A DNA stretch of 64,000 nt, from positions 2,373,025 to 2,437,024 of the forward strand of contig NC_054713.1 in assembly GCF_016097555.1 (NCBI RefSeq), read 5' to 3'. The notes under the pieces were generated by a model. The model had not been told where the DNA came from, made no database searches, and saw only the letters and a list, made by a program, of their open reading frames with translations. This document shows, in pieces, positions 11,289 through 52,134 of the stretch. Made by a program: the position numbers and the translations under genes. Source of the DNA: Gigantopelta aegis (Eukaryota; Mollusca; Gastropoda; Neomphalida; Peltospiridae). The stretch's first letter is position 1. Every line of letters starts with the position of its first letter.

Positions 11289-11498
11289 TCATACTAATAA
11301 TTAAAAGAGCTGAAACCCACCCCAAATACATATCCTCCTGCCAGTGACTGAAATATTTAAAAGACTGAGCAACTAGAGAGAAGCCTGGTTCCCACGGAAT
11401 CGGTTACATAGCGCCAACCAGATGCAGACTCAAATGTTATATATACGCTCTGCATGAGACAGATATGTAGCAGATCGTCTTAATTAAAAACAAGATTG

Positions 11499-11541
11499 TT
11501 TTGTTTAACGACACCGCTAGAGCAATCTACCAGTAGATCTA
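11499..11541 (-). mobile_element. SINE tail-2 fragment
   Basis: A short piece (TTGTTTTGTTTAACGACACC, then GCTAGAGCA) of the SINE 3' end, with no body or head. Confidence 0.65.
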
Positions 11542-11551
11542 ACAGCATTGC

Positions 11552-11700
11552 ATGAACTCCCATGCCCAGGTGACATTTCATCTGTAAATAACAATTTAAA
11601 TATTGACCAATTACACTTCGCCTTTTATAGCGTTATTCGGGAGCATACAAATTATAAAAATATTGGGCGAGACTATTTATGCAATGGCGAAGGGCCAGAA
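11552..11700. mobile_element. dispersed repeat shared with 31.75-31.95 kb
   Basis: Sequence around GACATTTCATCTGTAAATAA and the following CAATTTAAATATTGACCAAT recurs in reverse orientation at about 31800-31940, inside a palindromic element. The similar short open frames at the two sites (ISSVNNNLNIDQ) come from the repeat. Confidence 0.6.
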
Positions 11701-11851
11701 ATTATCTCCCCCTTAGAGGTCGTGTCGTTACTATACACCTTATAGTCTCGCTTTAAACAGCTGTTCGGTAGTATGATTTGACGCTACTGGTCGTATAAAA
11801 TTACTTTGTCCACCCCTGTACGAATAGGAAAAGTGGTAATATTTTTTTCAG

Positions 11852-12027
11852 ACGATGAGGTATTGCACAAAGAATGTCTGAACTGCATAACGGATCTAGT
11901 ATATGACAAAATACAACAAAAAACAAACGGTGAATCGCTGGAAAACGAGACGTCTGTATGTCATTGCCAAAAACCTATCCATTATCGGTGTGGATTTTTT
12001 AAATTTAATTATATATTATTTAAATAA
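11852..12027 (+). CDS. candidate alternative terminal exon (Cys-rich)
   Basis: An acceptor (ATATTTTTTTCAG) precedes an open stretch that needs one carried base. With the G left by the exon at 8006-8039 it reads DDEVLHKECLNCITDLVYDK and continues for 59 residues in all, with a CxxC and a later CHC...C pattern, to a TAA at 12025-12027. An AATAAA at 12023-12028 overlaps the stop. It would replace the DDKKLKKH ending, and both versions begin with Asp-Asp. The Cys residues could form a small metal site, but I do not recognise a domain. It could instead be a chance frame or transposon-derived. Confidence 0.3.
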
Positions 12028-13309
12028 AATCTAGTTGAAATGTTATATTTTCTTCCATTTATGTATGCTATGTGTGTGCTTTGTTCACTGCTTTTGATCG
12101 GGGGAAGTTTTTGGTAGGTTTGTCCTACCCCCCACCCCCCACCCCATAATGGCATTGAGCACGTTTGTTGTCAATTATTTATTAATTAATTTTTAATCAA
12201 TAATTTCACAATACTAAAAGAAAAAGTGTTAGAAACAACACACTTTTTTTTAAAATCGTGTACAGGGCCAACGGAGTGTATTTGAAAGTGGGGATGGGGT
12301 GGGGGTACTAGTAGTGTGCAGTCAGTTAAAAGGTTGTGGTGTGTGTGTGAGAGAGAGAATACATGTATTTGAGGGCCAAAACCTGTTGGTGGGGGTTCGG
12401 AGGCATGCTCACCCAGAATAAGTTTAAATATCAGATGTTAACATAGGGCCTATGGCATCTCCAGACTTTTGAGCACAGTAACAGGAAAAAAGAGGAGACC
12501 ATGGCCCTCGCCTCTTTCACAGCCCCTAATACACAATTTGAAGAAGAAGATTTTTTTTTTCGAGACATGCAAATAGGATACATACAATATAGACATAGAA
12601 TAGTGAAGATGTGGTGTGCCCATTAAGCCGTATAAAAAATTTGTTCTTGAAACCAACCCTACCTAAAAAAGAAAAAAAAAGGGGGGGGGGGGGGGCTTAC
12701 CCTAATTATTTTCCCTATTTAAAAAAATAATAATAAATATATATTTATTTATTTTTTAAGTTAAAAAAAAGAGAGAAAAAAAGAAGTACAAATGTAGTTT
12801 TTTAATAACTTTAGACTGGCCCTACCTAATATTTTTTAGTCATGTTCCCAGAATTTTCTTTTAGGCACAAGGCAGAATAAAATTTTATTTTCTTCATTTG
12901 TTACTCTATATTTGATTATTCCTTTGTTAATCTGTCTATAGGGGGCCTACTAGTTGGGTATCTCTTTTGTAAGATGTAATATGTATGTATAGGATGCATT
13001 TTCTTTTTATACTAAGCATAACCGAAATTACTGACAAAAACAAGTGCTACCAAAGGATGCTGTGACAACATCAATTAAAGTGAAAATGCTGAAATTAAAG
13101 TAACTGGTAGGAGTGGCCTGTGTGGTGGCCATGGGTTTACCTTCTCAGCGAGTCAGTATCTATGCCAAGTGTCCAAACCATGGGTCAAAATTATGAAGGC
13201 TGTTTTCTGAAACAGATGTTTAACACCAAATTTAAAATGTGCTGAGAATGTTGTAATAACAATATTCATTTCTTTTCATTAATGGTTATTCTAAAGAGAC
13301 TGCAATCTA
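12028..13309. other. AT-rich intergenic DNA with homopolymer runs
   Basis: No genes are seen. The stretch holds C-rich and G-rich runs (near 12130 and 12681), poly(A) and poly(T) tracts and an A/T-rich low-complexity patch near 12715-12785. Confidence 0.5.
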
Positions 13310-13480
13310 ATTAAAATTAGCTCCACTATTACATGTGGATCTAACTCAAGCCCGTTGGAGCTCATGTCCAGTTGACCTTTCATTTGACCAATCAAAACCT
13401 TACTTGCAAAATCATGCCAGTGAAAAGAATTTGAAAACATTCGGGATTATGACGAGGGTATACGAAATGATTCGGGTGAA
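13310..13480 (+). mobile_element. arm of palindromic dispersed repeat
   Basis: AATCTAATTAAAATTAGCTC and the following CACTATTACATGTGGATCTA closely match both inverted arms of the element at 31485-32075, including the AATCAAAACC and GAAAACATTC segments. Only one arm is recognised here. Confidence 0.7.
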
Positions 13481-14002
13481 TTACGAAGTATGCCGGAAAC
13501 TAATTGCAATATAAAATTTTATATAAAATTTGTTTCAAGATGGAAAAAAAAACCCTGTGATGGCATAGCCATAAAATCTGTTTATACTAGTATACAATAC
13601 TTTATTACTGCACTTTTCCCCCTGTTTTTTCAATGTTGAAATAGACCAACACGTTCGCCTATGGGAATCTATCAGAGACTTTCAGACAGGTGGCACTCGT
13701 GCACTATACACCATTCCGGTTTTTAAATTTGTATTGTCGTAACGCACCGATCGGTATATCCACTCCATTATAATTAAAAGTAAATAATAAAAATTTACGA
13801 AATTCTGCAGTTGGTGGTTAAAAAAAAACATGGAAGAAAAAAACAAGAACAAAATAATCCACTTACAACACACATACAGGAGAATAGTCTATAGGTGTCA
13901 CATTTCAAGAGAAACCAGATCTTGTAGCCGATTTCCCTTCAACCAACAGGATTCTATCTTTTCTTTTCTTTTTTAAACTGATTTTTGTACTTGTATCTAA
14001 TT

Positions 14003-14410
14003 ACGGGACAGGGCATAGCACAATGGTAAAGCACTTGCCTGTTGCACGGTCCGTTTAGGATCGATCCCCATTGGTGGGCCCATTGGGCGATTTCTCAGTT
14101 CACTACGACTGGTATATCAAAGGCCGTGGTATGCATGGGCGTACATAGAATTTTGAAAAGGGGGGTTCCAATACATAGGATTTTGAAAAGGGGGGTTCCA
14201 AAATAGATTGCAGAGATATTGGGCATATATTTCAATTTGAGTAAATATAATAATGTCAGATATCAATGTCAGATATATTAAATTATAAAAAAAGCGATTT
14301 CAGGGGGGGGTTGGTCGAACCCATCGAACCCCCCCATGTACGCCCATGGTATGTGTTATCATGTCTATGTGATATGCATGTAAACGATCCCTTGCTACTA
14401 ATTGTCGCGG
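14003..14410 (+). mobile_element. SINE, head B, split by a MITE
   Basis: The head GGCATAGCACAATGGTAAAG with GGATCGATCCC leads to CAAAGGCCGTG, where a 215-bp element interrupts it. The SINE resumes at GTATGTGTTATC and decays after the CGATCCCTTGCTACTAATTG motif. Confidence 0.85.
14134..14348. mobile_element. 215-bp MITE nested in the SINE
   Basis: Perfect 13-bp terminal inverted repeats (CATGGGCGTACAT and ATGTACGCCCATG) bound the element. It is flanked by a 5-bp GTATG duplication at 14129-14133 and 14349-14353, and the uninterrupted SINE sequence gives the empty site. There is no coding capacity. Confidence 0.85.
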
Positions 14411-14589
14411 GTTTATTTTCCGAATCTACAAGTTAAAATTATGTATCTGTGATAAATAACTATAACCTGTATCAACTATGACCTATATAGTAACCTATAC
14501 TACAAACAATATTTACATAACGCAAAAATAATAATATTGTAAATGTAGTGCCACTATGCGTGAACAGTGAATAGAGGATTCTCAGAAAA

Positions 14590-14896
14590 CCGTTTCTGCC
14601 AGAAAGACATTTTTGGGTATGGCGTTATGGAATTGAATACAACAAGTAGGGGAAGCCTAATCTCGATTGAGATTCAAAACTTCAGTAGAAGTTTTGAATC
14701 TCAATCGAGATTTGGGGAAGCCGTGCCCAGAAATTGGGTTGTGTTTAGGGATAAAAAAATAAAAAATCGTACAGTAATGATGAGTAATTAATTTTGCCAA
14801 AAGGTTAACAAATAAAAAAAATAAAAAAAATATGCATTTGCAAACATTTTGGGTATGACGCCATACCCGTTTTACTCTCTGTGGCAGAAACCCTGG
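14590..14896. mobile_element. MITE family M (GTTTCTGCC ends), copy 1
   Basis: Ends CCGTTTCTGCCAGAAAGAC and CTGGCAGAAACCCTG-type are inverted and flanked by a 5-bp GAAAA duplication. Inner sequence (GGGTATGGCGTTATGGAATT) matches copies at 45028, 46760 and 63379. This copy also contains a 54-bp perfect hairpin at 14659-14712. Confidence 0.8.
14659..14712. repeat. perfect 25-bp-arm hairpin
   Basis: AATCTCGATTGAGATTCAAA followed by ACTTC is repeated as an exact reverse complement after the 4-base loop AGTA. GGGGAAGCC flanks it on both sides, like a 9-bp target duplication. The other copies of the host MITE lack the hairpin. Confidence 0.9.
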
Positions 14897-15004
14897 GAAA
14901 ATATTCTAAGTCCAATGTCACGCCCTTTCTTACTGCAGTATCTTTGTGGAGCACTGGCTGGATCTAGAAATATGTCTGAGTGACACCAACCAAAAGATAA
15001 ATCA

Positions 15005-16529
15005 TGGACCTACATTCACAAATCATCGCAAGTCTAGTTTTACACGTAAACGTAAATCTACGACTGAAGAGCTATTCACGAAACAACGTAAACGTAAGTT
15101 ACGTGTAAAGTTGGACGTAACTATAAGAGTGCCTCCGGTTACAACTAACGCTGCAGCAAGTCGTATACATAAAATATTTGAAGAAAATGGCAGCATTTCC
15201 AATAATTGAAACAGTTCGCCATCGTGAACGCCCACGGTTTGAACATATTTTTGGGGTGACCGAACGGATGTTTTCGACTCGGCCACATTTTCCCAGAGTT
15301 ATCTTTTCCTTTTTAAGAATGTCCTAAAGTTCGTGCCAAAACGCGGATCTTCACAATACCAAAATGTCATGGCAATAAACGAAATTGAGTTTTGCGCATT
15401 TGTTAAACCCAGTAGCCATCATTTCTAATATTTTTTCTTTTAATTACAATCATAGATTTACGCCCTACTAAGTTACGTTTACGACCGGCTTTGAGAATAA
15501 GATTACTCGTTTCTCACGGTATCGCGGTATTTGCATTTTTTCGTAGTTTTGCACGCTTAAATAAACATGTTGACCGATGGTACTCTGTCAAGTCTGTGAA
15601 GAAATCTGAAATAATTTCAAATTGTTTTAAAAATTATAAATGTTTTACCGATTCCTCACAGAATTACTACTAGTGTGATTTTTTTGATACCCGTATGCTT
15701 ACAAAAATCCCCAGTACCTGCAATGCAAATTTAAAATGTTATTGCTTGTGATACAAGACTATTGTCTTGTCGTTGATAATTAAAATGAGACTACGTATGG
15801 TGACGTGTTTACTATTTTTAGAACGCAACCGAAGTAGAAATATATCAGGAAATTTATGGGTCCAAAATATATATTTAAAAACTTGAAAATATCATTACAC
15901 TTTATCTCGACAATCAGAATATGCGAGAGGCTATTGTACTTTTGTAAAATGGGTAGAATATAACTTATTGTCTTAAGTGGACACATCTCAGCCCAGATAT
16001 TGTGATCATAAGTTCGAGTGACAAGGCACAGACGAGTTTTTAAATGCGCTGTTTTACACAGAAATAAACTGTTTTTCTTAGGAAAACTGTAGACATGTAG
16101 CTGAAATGAACAAACGAAGGGTTTCAACCGAATTTTAGGATTTTTTTTTGTGTTCAAAATTTTGTAAATTTGTGAATAAAAGATACACATTTAACCATTC
16201 AGGTGAATTGTATACCATATTTTAGAGTTGCCGCGATATCATGAGAAGCACTTCGAATGTCTGCAACGATAGGGCACACTTCCGCCAGAAATATTTATTT
16301 ACAAACAGGATATATATGCAAATATATGACGTGTAGAACATGGACCTATTAGGTAAAAATCCAACAAAAGTATATTTACCGTGATGTATGTTGGTATATT
16401 ATTTTATTTCTGCACTATATCATTAAGTACCGCATACCCCAGTATACTTATTGCACGTAAACGTAAATCTACGGCAGACTAAGTGCTAGTCGTAGACGTA
16501 ACTTTACACCTTTTCGCGAATATGGGTCC
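15005..16529 (+). mobile_element. PIF/Harbinger-like remnant
   Basis: The ends GGACCTACATTCACAAATC and (inverted) GGACCCATATTCGCGAAAAG are related, and both are followed by CGTAAACGTAAATCTACG-type subterminal motifs. Inside, a short frame at 15187 resembles the N-terminus of Harbinger-type transposases. The rest is AT-rich and degenerate; the 136-codon minus-strand frame at 15780-16190 looks like chance. Superfamily assignment is inference. Confidence 0.45.
15187..15327 (+). pseudogene. fragment like the N-terminus of a Harbinger transposase
   Basis: A 46-codon frame starts MAAFPIIETVRHRERPRFEH. The Met-Ala, aromatic/aliphatic, Arg-rich pattern is typical of the start of PIF/Harbinger transposases as I remember them. 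The frame stops long before any catalytic residues, so it is at most a relic. Confidence 0.35.
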
Positions 16530-16542
16530 TGTACAGTTAAGG

Positions 16543-16785
16543 TTTGTTTTGTTTAACACCACTAGAGAATTGATTTATTAATCATCGGCTATAGGATGTC
16601 AAACGTTTGGCGATTCAGACAAATCTTTAAGAGAGGAAATCCACTAATTTGTTATTTGGTATCAAGGGATCTTTTATATGTACCATTTCAGGCAGGAAAA
16701 TGAATTCTATCGATGCCCAACATCACAGCCTTTTGTTACTTCACAACTGTTGTGGAGCACTGGCTGGAACCAGAAATAGCCCACG
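16543..16785 (-). mobile_element. SINE, diverged, tail 2
   Basis: TTTGTTTTGTTTAACACCAC, the body motif AAGGGATCTTTTATATGTAC and the head-side GGAGCACTGGCTGGAACCAG are all recognisable, with small insertions. The tRNA-like promoter part is missing. Confidence 0.8.
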
Positions 16786-16845
16786 TGGTATCCACCAACA
16801 GGTAACAGGAGTACCAGCAAAATAATTGGCACGCCTGTTAAAAGT

Positions 16846-17145
16846 AGGTCGCAGTGACCTAGTTATGGTACACAACACACCACCAATACAAGTTGTGCTT
16901 GCATCCACAATTTGAAGAACATATGAATTGATAAGAAAGATATAGCCCTGACAAGGATTTTCTTTAATGTGCTGTAATGTACAAAAAGTAGGTTGCAGTG
17001 ACCTAGTTATGGTACGTAACACACCGCCATCCCAATTGTAACTTGATGAACCACCTATATGAATTGATAAGGAAGATATGGCCCGGACATTGATTTCAAT
17101 TATGTATAAAAAGTAGGTAGCAGTGACCTAGTTATGGTACACGAC
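16846..17145 (+). repeat. three tandem copies of a GCAGTGACCTAGTTATGG repeat
   Basis: GTAGGTCGCAGTGACCTAGT, GTAGGTTGCAGTGACCTAGT and GTAGGTAGCAGTGACCTAGT each begin a unit of about 120-145 bp that continues with GTTATGGTAC, ACACACC and ATGAATTGATAAG/GAAGATATG. The start of each unit is close to an AGGTCANNNTGACCT palindrome. Confidence 0.85.
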
Positions 17146-19338
17146 ACACCTCCGTCCCATGTTATACATGAATGCATATAAGGTTTCATGATTGTATAAG
17201 AATCCATGAGGAAGAATCCATGAGGAAGATATGCTCTGGAATCGATGAGTTAACGATGGTGAACGGTTGTACGGACAACAGGAAAACATGATAACACGAG
17301 CCGTCGATGATGTGCATAACAAAAAAGAGAACACATGGTGTGTGTGGTAGTTTTTATTGACAGGAAGACGATATTTACAACAAACCAACTGCGAGCTTCC
17401 TCCTGTAACACCACACAGTTTTTATCTTTTACGTTCGGGTCAGAACGCAAGTGATAACGTCGTGGATTACAATTAGTGTAACGCGGATCAACCAGATTAC
17501 TCGCAATAAAGACAGAAACGTGAACTAAACAGAGGTAGTTTGAATGGATGAGTTTTTTGTCTTTCTTTCTTCTTTTTGGGGGTTTTCTTGGGGGGGGGGG
17601 GTTTCTTAATCGGTGGGCTTAATCTTTTAAATGAGGTCAGTATGATTGATAGATAGTCCAACCTGTATTGAGCAGCCATCAAAAGGGAGTATAAAAAGAT
17701 CAACTTTCAAAACAGATGGCTACTTAAGACAGGTCATTTATTAAATTGTGTAATAAAAAACCGACTTCTTTGGAATAGGAAAAAAATACACAGCTTAATT
17801 TAACAATTTTAAATTATTTTGTTTACAAATTCACAAATATTTTAAATAAAAAACTTGTTCCCTTTTACATTTGAAAGGTAAATCAAGTAATTATGTCAAT
17901 CCTTGAAATTATGGGACTTTTGTTTTGATCGATTTGTATTAATGAATTACCTAGCAAAGTCCGTCAGCTGAATTAGTTTTCCCTTAATACATACAATTTG
18001 GAAATCACATCTTTGCATTGACACTTGTGTTTCAAAGTAATGGATAGTTAAATTAAACAGGTCCATATGTTGGAGTGTTAAAAATGAAAGAGAAAACGTA
18101 TATTTCACAATAATCCTGAATTTTGAAGCCGAAAGTAATATTTATTTCTGTCTCACCACAAACGCATTGTACGATTTCAAATATCTATAAATTTTAATGT
18201 TCTTCAGTTTTGATTTGAAGTACTAACTGGGATACGTACCATGTTGTTTTAATAATAGGGTTGAAGATCACTCTTAATATAACAAGTTAGGATATGAATA
18301 ACAAGTTAGGATATGAATAACGAGTGTTATCACTTGGGGACTGACCCGGCATGAAGCAGAGAGCACAAGTTATTTCTGTTACTCTTTTAGATCACTGAGC
18401 ACCATACATGTATGTATCATAGGTCAAAGTCGATTGTTTTTGTTTTTCTCATTCTTTCTTTTGTTAAAACTTAACTATTAAAGCCATTTTTTAAAATATA
18501 CAATCTGCCATTTAGGGAGAGATTAACTTTATAATTACAGTAATCTTTAGTTTAATGTATTATTTTCATTTTACTATTATTTCTTATTTTTTATTAAAAA
18601 AGGTAATTTTAATTTACCTTTTCCCCCCCCTTTTTTTTTTTTAAAGTGTTTGAAAGCTACTGGTTTTATTACATGGTAAACGATGTGCTATTTACCACCA
18701 GTTAATTATTCAAATTTAATTGATTTGGCAGTGTCCAACCTTTACAGATATAAAACTATCCATAAAATCACTGTCACCTTTAAGTGTTCTTTTGGTTCAG
18801 CTTTAGCAAACAATTTTGTAAATGGCATACTAATGAAAACTTTACGGTATACCCGATGTCTAGGTTTGTTTTGTTTTTTCCAATTCCAGTTCTCTCTTAT
18901 TCTAGCCATTACGTATGCCAACTTTTTTCCTTTCAGGAGTTAGCTTACCTGGACCCTCCGATTCATAACTAAATTTTAAAACGTTAAGTTTAAAAAAATT
19001 ATTTTGATATTTTTAAAGTCACAACCACAATGTGTTGTTTTATAAAAGTGCTCCATAATAAAAAAAAAGAGAAAATATATGTATATTAAAAAAAAAAAAA
19101 AATTAAAAAAAAAAAACACTACAAAAAAGAAGAAAAAAATTAAGCACTTAAGTACATGAAAATCTGTCAAAAAGTGTAAATATATAGGATACAGAAGTCT
19201 GATAATAAAAAGTATTATAGACATTTTAAATACGGATATTTTTATGACAATGTAAAAATATGCCCACACCTTAATCATAAGTTAATTGTATTACATAACA
19301 TACAAAATACATTGGGTTAAATATTGTTTTGCTTAATC

Positions 19339-19371
<33 letters not shown>

Positions 19372-20957
19372 TCCTTTACGTGTTAATGCTCACTGCTTCA
19401 CGACTTCCAAAATTATTCAACTACAGTAAACGATTATGAGGAATTTGGCAAATAAATTATTGTATACATGAAAAAAGAAATACAGAGCAGTAGCCTATAA
19501 GAACATGTGTTGTAAAATCTGTCATTCTCACAGGGTTGTCAGCAGGATGATAAAGGTCACAGTTTAATATATTATCAACACATTCACGTAGGCAAACCAA
19601 ATAAATGGATTTCTCAGCATCGGAAAGTTGCGTATACAGAAATGTGTCTGTAAGTCATGAAACTCCCAACTGGGGGAGAGATAAAAAAGGGTGGGGGGAG
19701 GGTATGCAAGGGTATGAACCTCACATTTTTCTCCCACATTAAGTTCCTATTCTTTTCAACTCCTATTCCTAGTATAAAGCAACATAAATTGAGGAAAGGT
19801 TGTGAACCCCAGCTTTAAAAAACATTCATTTACCCGCTTCTGAGATCTAGTTACAATACCGTACAAATGGCATTAACAATTGGAGTCGAAATTTAAGTTG
19901 TAAGGAATTCAAGATCACCTAGAAAGCTAAACTAAAAATCTAGATGACCACAGAAATAAAAATGACGAAAGGTCACAGCCTTTTGCAGAGCACTAGTTTT
20001 GGGGAATTCCTCATAATCGAATACACATTTAATTTACCAAACTGTTTTTTTTTTCTTCCACAAAATAATCACAACAATTCACTTAATATTACACTTTTAG
20101 AATTCACTTAGAAATGGGCTAAGAACAGACACACACAACATACATACGTACATACATTTTGGGACACAAGTTTAGACATTAATATATGTATATATATATA
20201 TATAACGAAATATTTTTTGCCTAACTCAGAAGGCTAAAACATGCAGCAAGACAGCTAAGAATAAAATGTATTGTAAAACTTACTAACCTTGATGAACGTA
20301 ATTTTTTAAAGACTGATTTTAAGAATAAAATGCAACTGAATACGTTTAAAAAGAGCTTGAAGGCTTTACACCTTAAGCAAACACCACATACTGGAATGTC
20401 ATAATGAGTGATTACCTACTGTCGACAAGTATTGTTAGTAACATCAGTGCTATACCTTTTATCAAAACATTTTTTCCAGCAGCAATCGAAAGCAACACTT
20501 CACAGAACAATGAGTATCTGAACACACGAATGCGGAACAGGACAGGAAACGAAAGTCACATGCAAAGCATGAATACTTGACTAAAAAAAAAACACACAAA
20601 AAAAACCAACAGGCGAGACAATACGATAATGTTCAACAGAGTCGGTAATAACGGCAATTCGTTGGATAAACTTAACATACAGAGAAAACACAACTGTCTA
20701 TGACACGACTGCACTAGAAGGTTTCTTCTCCACGAAATAAATGGTCACCGATTTGTTCTCAATCTGAGATAGAGATGTTGTAGTGAGTTTCCCCAATACC
20801 GTCAGCGGCGGCGGAGGCACCAACAGCGTCAGTCGTCGTCCACGCTACAAGTCACGTCGACACGATTCACGCTGTGATGCTCTTCAATATTAATATATAT
20901 ATTTTTTTGTTTCTTTGTAATCTTCCGTAAGCCTTTCGCCACTGCGTGTGCACGCTC
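17146..20957 (-). other. 3' flank, likely partly 3' UTR, of calsyntenin
   Basis: No coding exons are seen below the calsyntenin stop. The stretch is AT-rich with homopolymers, a short direct duplication (AACAAGTTAGGATATGAATA, twice near 18281-18320) and an (AAT)n microsatellite. The nearest minus-strand AATAAA hexamers I noticed are more than 2 kb downstream of the stop, so the 3' end cannot be fixed. Confidence 0.5.
19338..19372. repeat. (AAT)n microsatellite
   Basis: Uninterrupted AAT repeats, about 11-12 units. Confidence 0.95.
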
Positions 20958-51218
<30,261 letters not shown>

Positions 51219-51353
51219 AATCTCACAATGTCATAAGTACAACATGTGTTCCTTAAAGCTAAAAACAAAGAAAATATCTTCCGCAAAATCACTTCTCCGA
51301 ATGACAAATAACAAATATGGCCGACAGTGCACGAATGATAATGCGATGTGCGA

Positions 51354-51361
51354 TGACGTAA
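51354..51361 (+). promoter_or_regulatory. CRE-like motif upstream of calsyntenin
   Basis: TGACGTAA lies about 140 bp upstream of the calsyntenin ATG, in a locally more CpG-rich stretch. A regulatory role is a guess; the motif is short. Confidence 0.2.
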
Positions 51362-52074
51362 GGCCCGTTTCCGCAGGTGCGTCCTGGAATGTTTTAAGTA
51401 TTAGTTGCAACAAAAATGCTTTTATTTGTTATATATCAATACTAATATTCAAACTTTGCTTAGTCTTATGTCATGAGTAAACAGATTTTTATTAAATATC
51501 GAAAATTCGAAGAATACTGTGGTTTTGTGTTTGTTAACGTAGGAAAATCCCGATTCCCATAACAGCAGTATTACTAAAAGAGCTTACCATAAAACTAGTT
51601 ATTATTACACGATGTACACATGTTTCTAAAAATGTAATGGGAATTCCACAAATAAAAAATCCCATTTAGTTGGATGGGAAATGCCACAAATAAAGCATGA
51701 TCTTTTAAAAGAACATGAGCTAATGTTTCTATTTAAGTTTTATATAATACAAACGAAAATAATGATAAATAGTAATAATAATAAGAAGAAGAAGAAGTCA
51801 TTCAAATATTACTCTTTTAAAAAAACCCACAATATTTATTTATTTAAAATAAATGAAATGGATCGGCAAACAGGCTGTAGGCCTATGTAAATGCCTCTCC
51901 ACGATATAATTTGACATATTATATTAACTGAAATAAATGATGAACATGAAAGATAACATTACATAAATAACATTTCAGCTATTGCATACAAACTACAAAT
52001 ACTTTGTTAGGTATAGAACTCGCATTCGTAAATATACATGAGCTACGTGTGTAAACCATATATAATACAAACTT

Positions 52075-52077
<3 letters not shown>
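51362..52077. other. calsyntenin upstream region
   Basis: AT-rich with (AAT)/(AAG) runs near 51770-51800. No clear TATA box or initiator can be assigned without transcript data. Confidence 0.45.

Positions 52078-52122
<45 letters not shown>
52078..52122. repeat. (TA)n microsatellite at the LINE 3' end
   Basis: About 22 TA repeats begin just past the LINE stop codon (in LINE orientation). This probably is or grew from the 3' tail of the retrotransposon. Confidence 0.9.
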
Positions 52123-52123
<1 letters not shown>

Positions 52124-52134
52124 TAGGTAATGTA

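Larger units (their letters stand above)
9624..11498. other. intergenic sequence or 3' UTR, AT-rich
   Basis: This stretch probably begins with the 3' UTR of the plus-strand gene. It contains a GC-rich hairpin-prone patch near 9989-10055 (CACGCGAAC facing GTTCGCGTG), a poly(G) run near 10801-10820, and one half of a 36-bp exact direct repeat. No coding exons are recognised. Confidence 0.5.

Noticed and set aside
9541..11290. LTR retrotransposon bounded by the 36-bp direct repeats
   Set aside because: The repeats are too short for LTRs, there is no primer-binding site or polypurine tract, and no coding sequence lies between them.
15780..16190. 136-codon minus-strand frame rich in Phe, Ile and Lys
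   Set aside because: AT-rich composition, no recognisable motifs, and a position inside a degenerate Harbinger-like remnant suggest chance.
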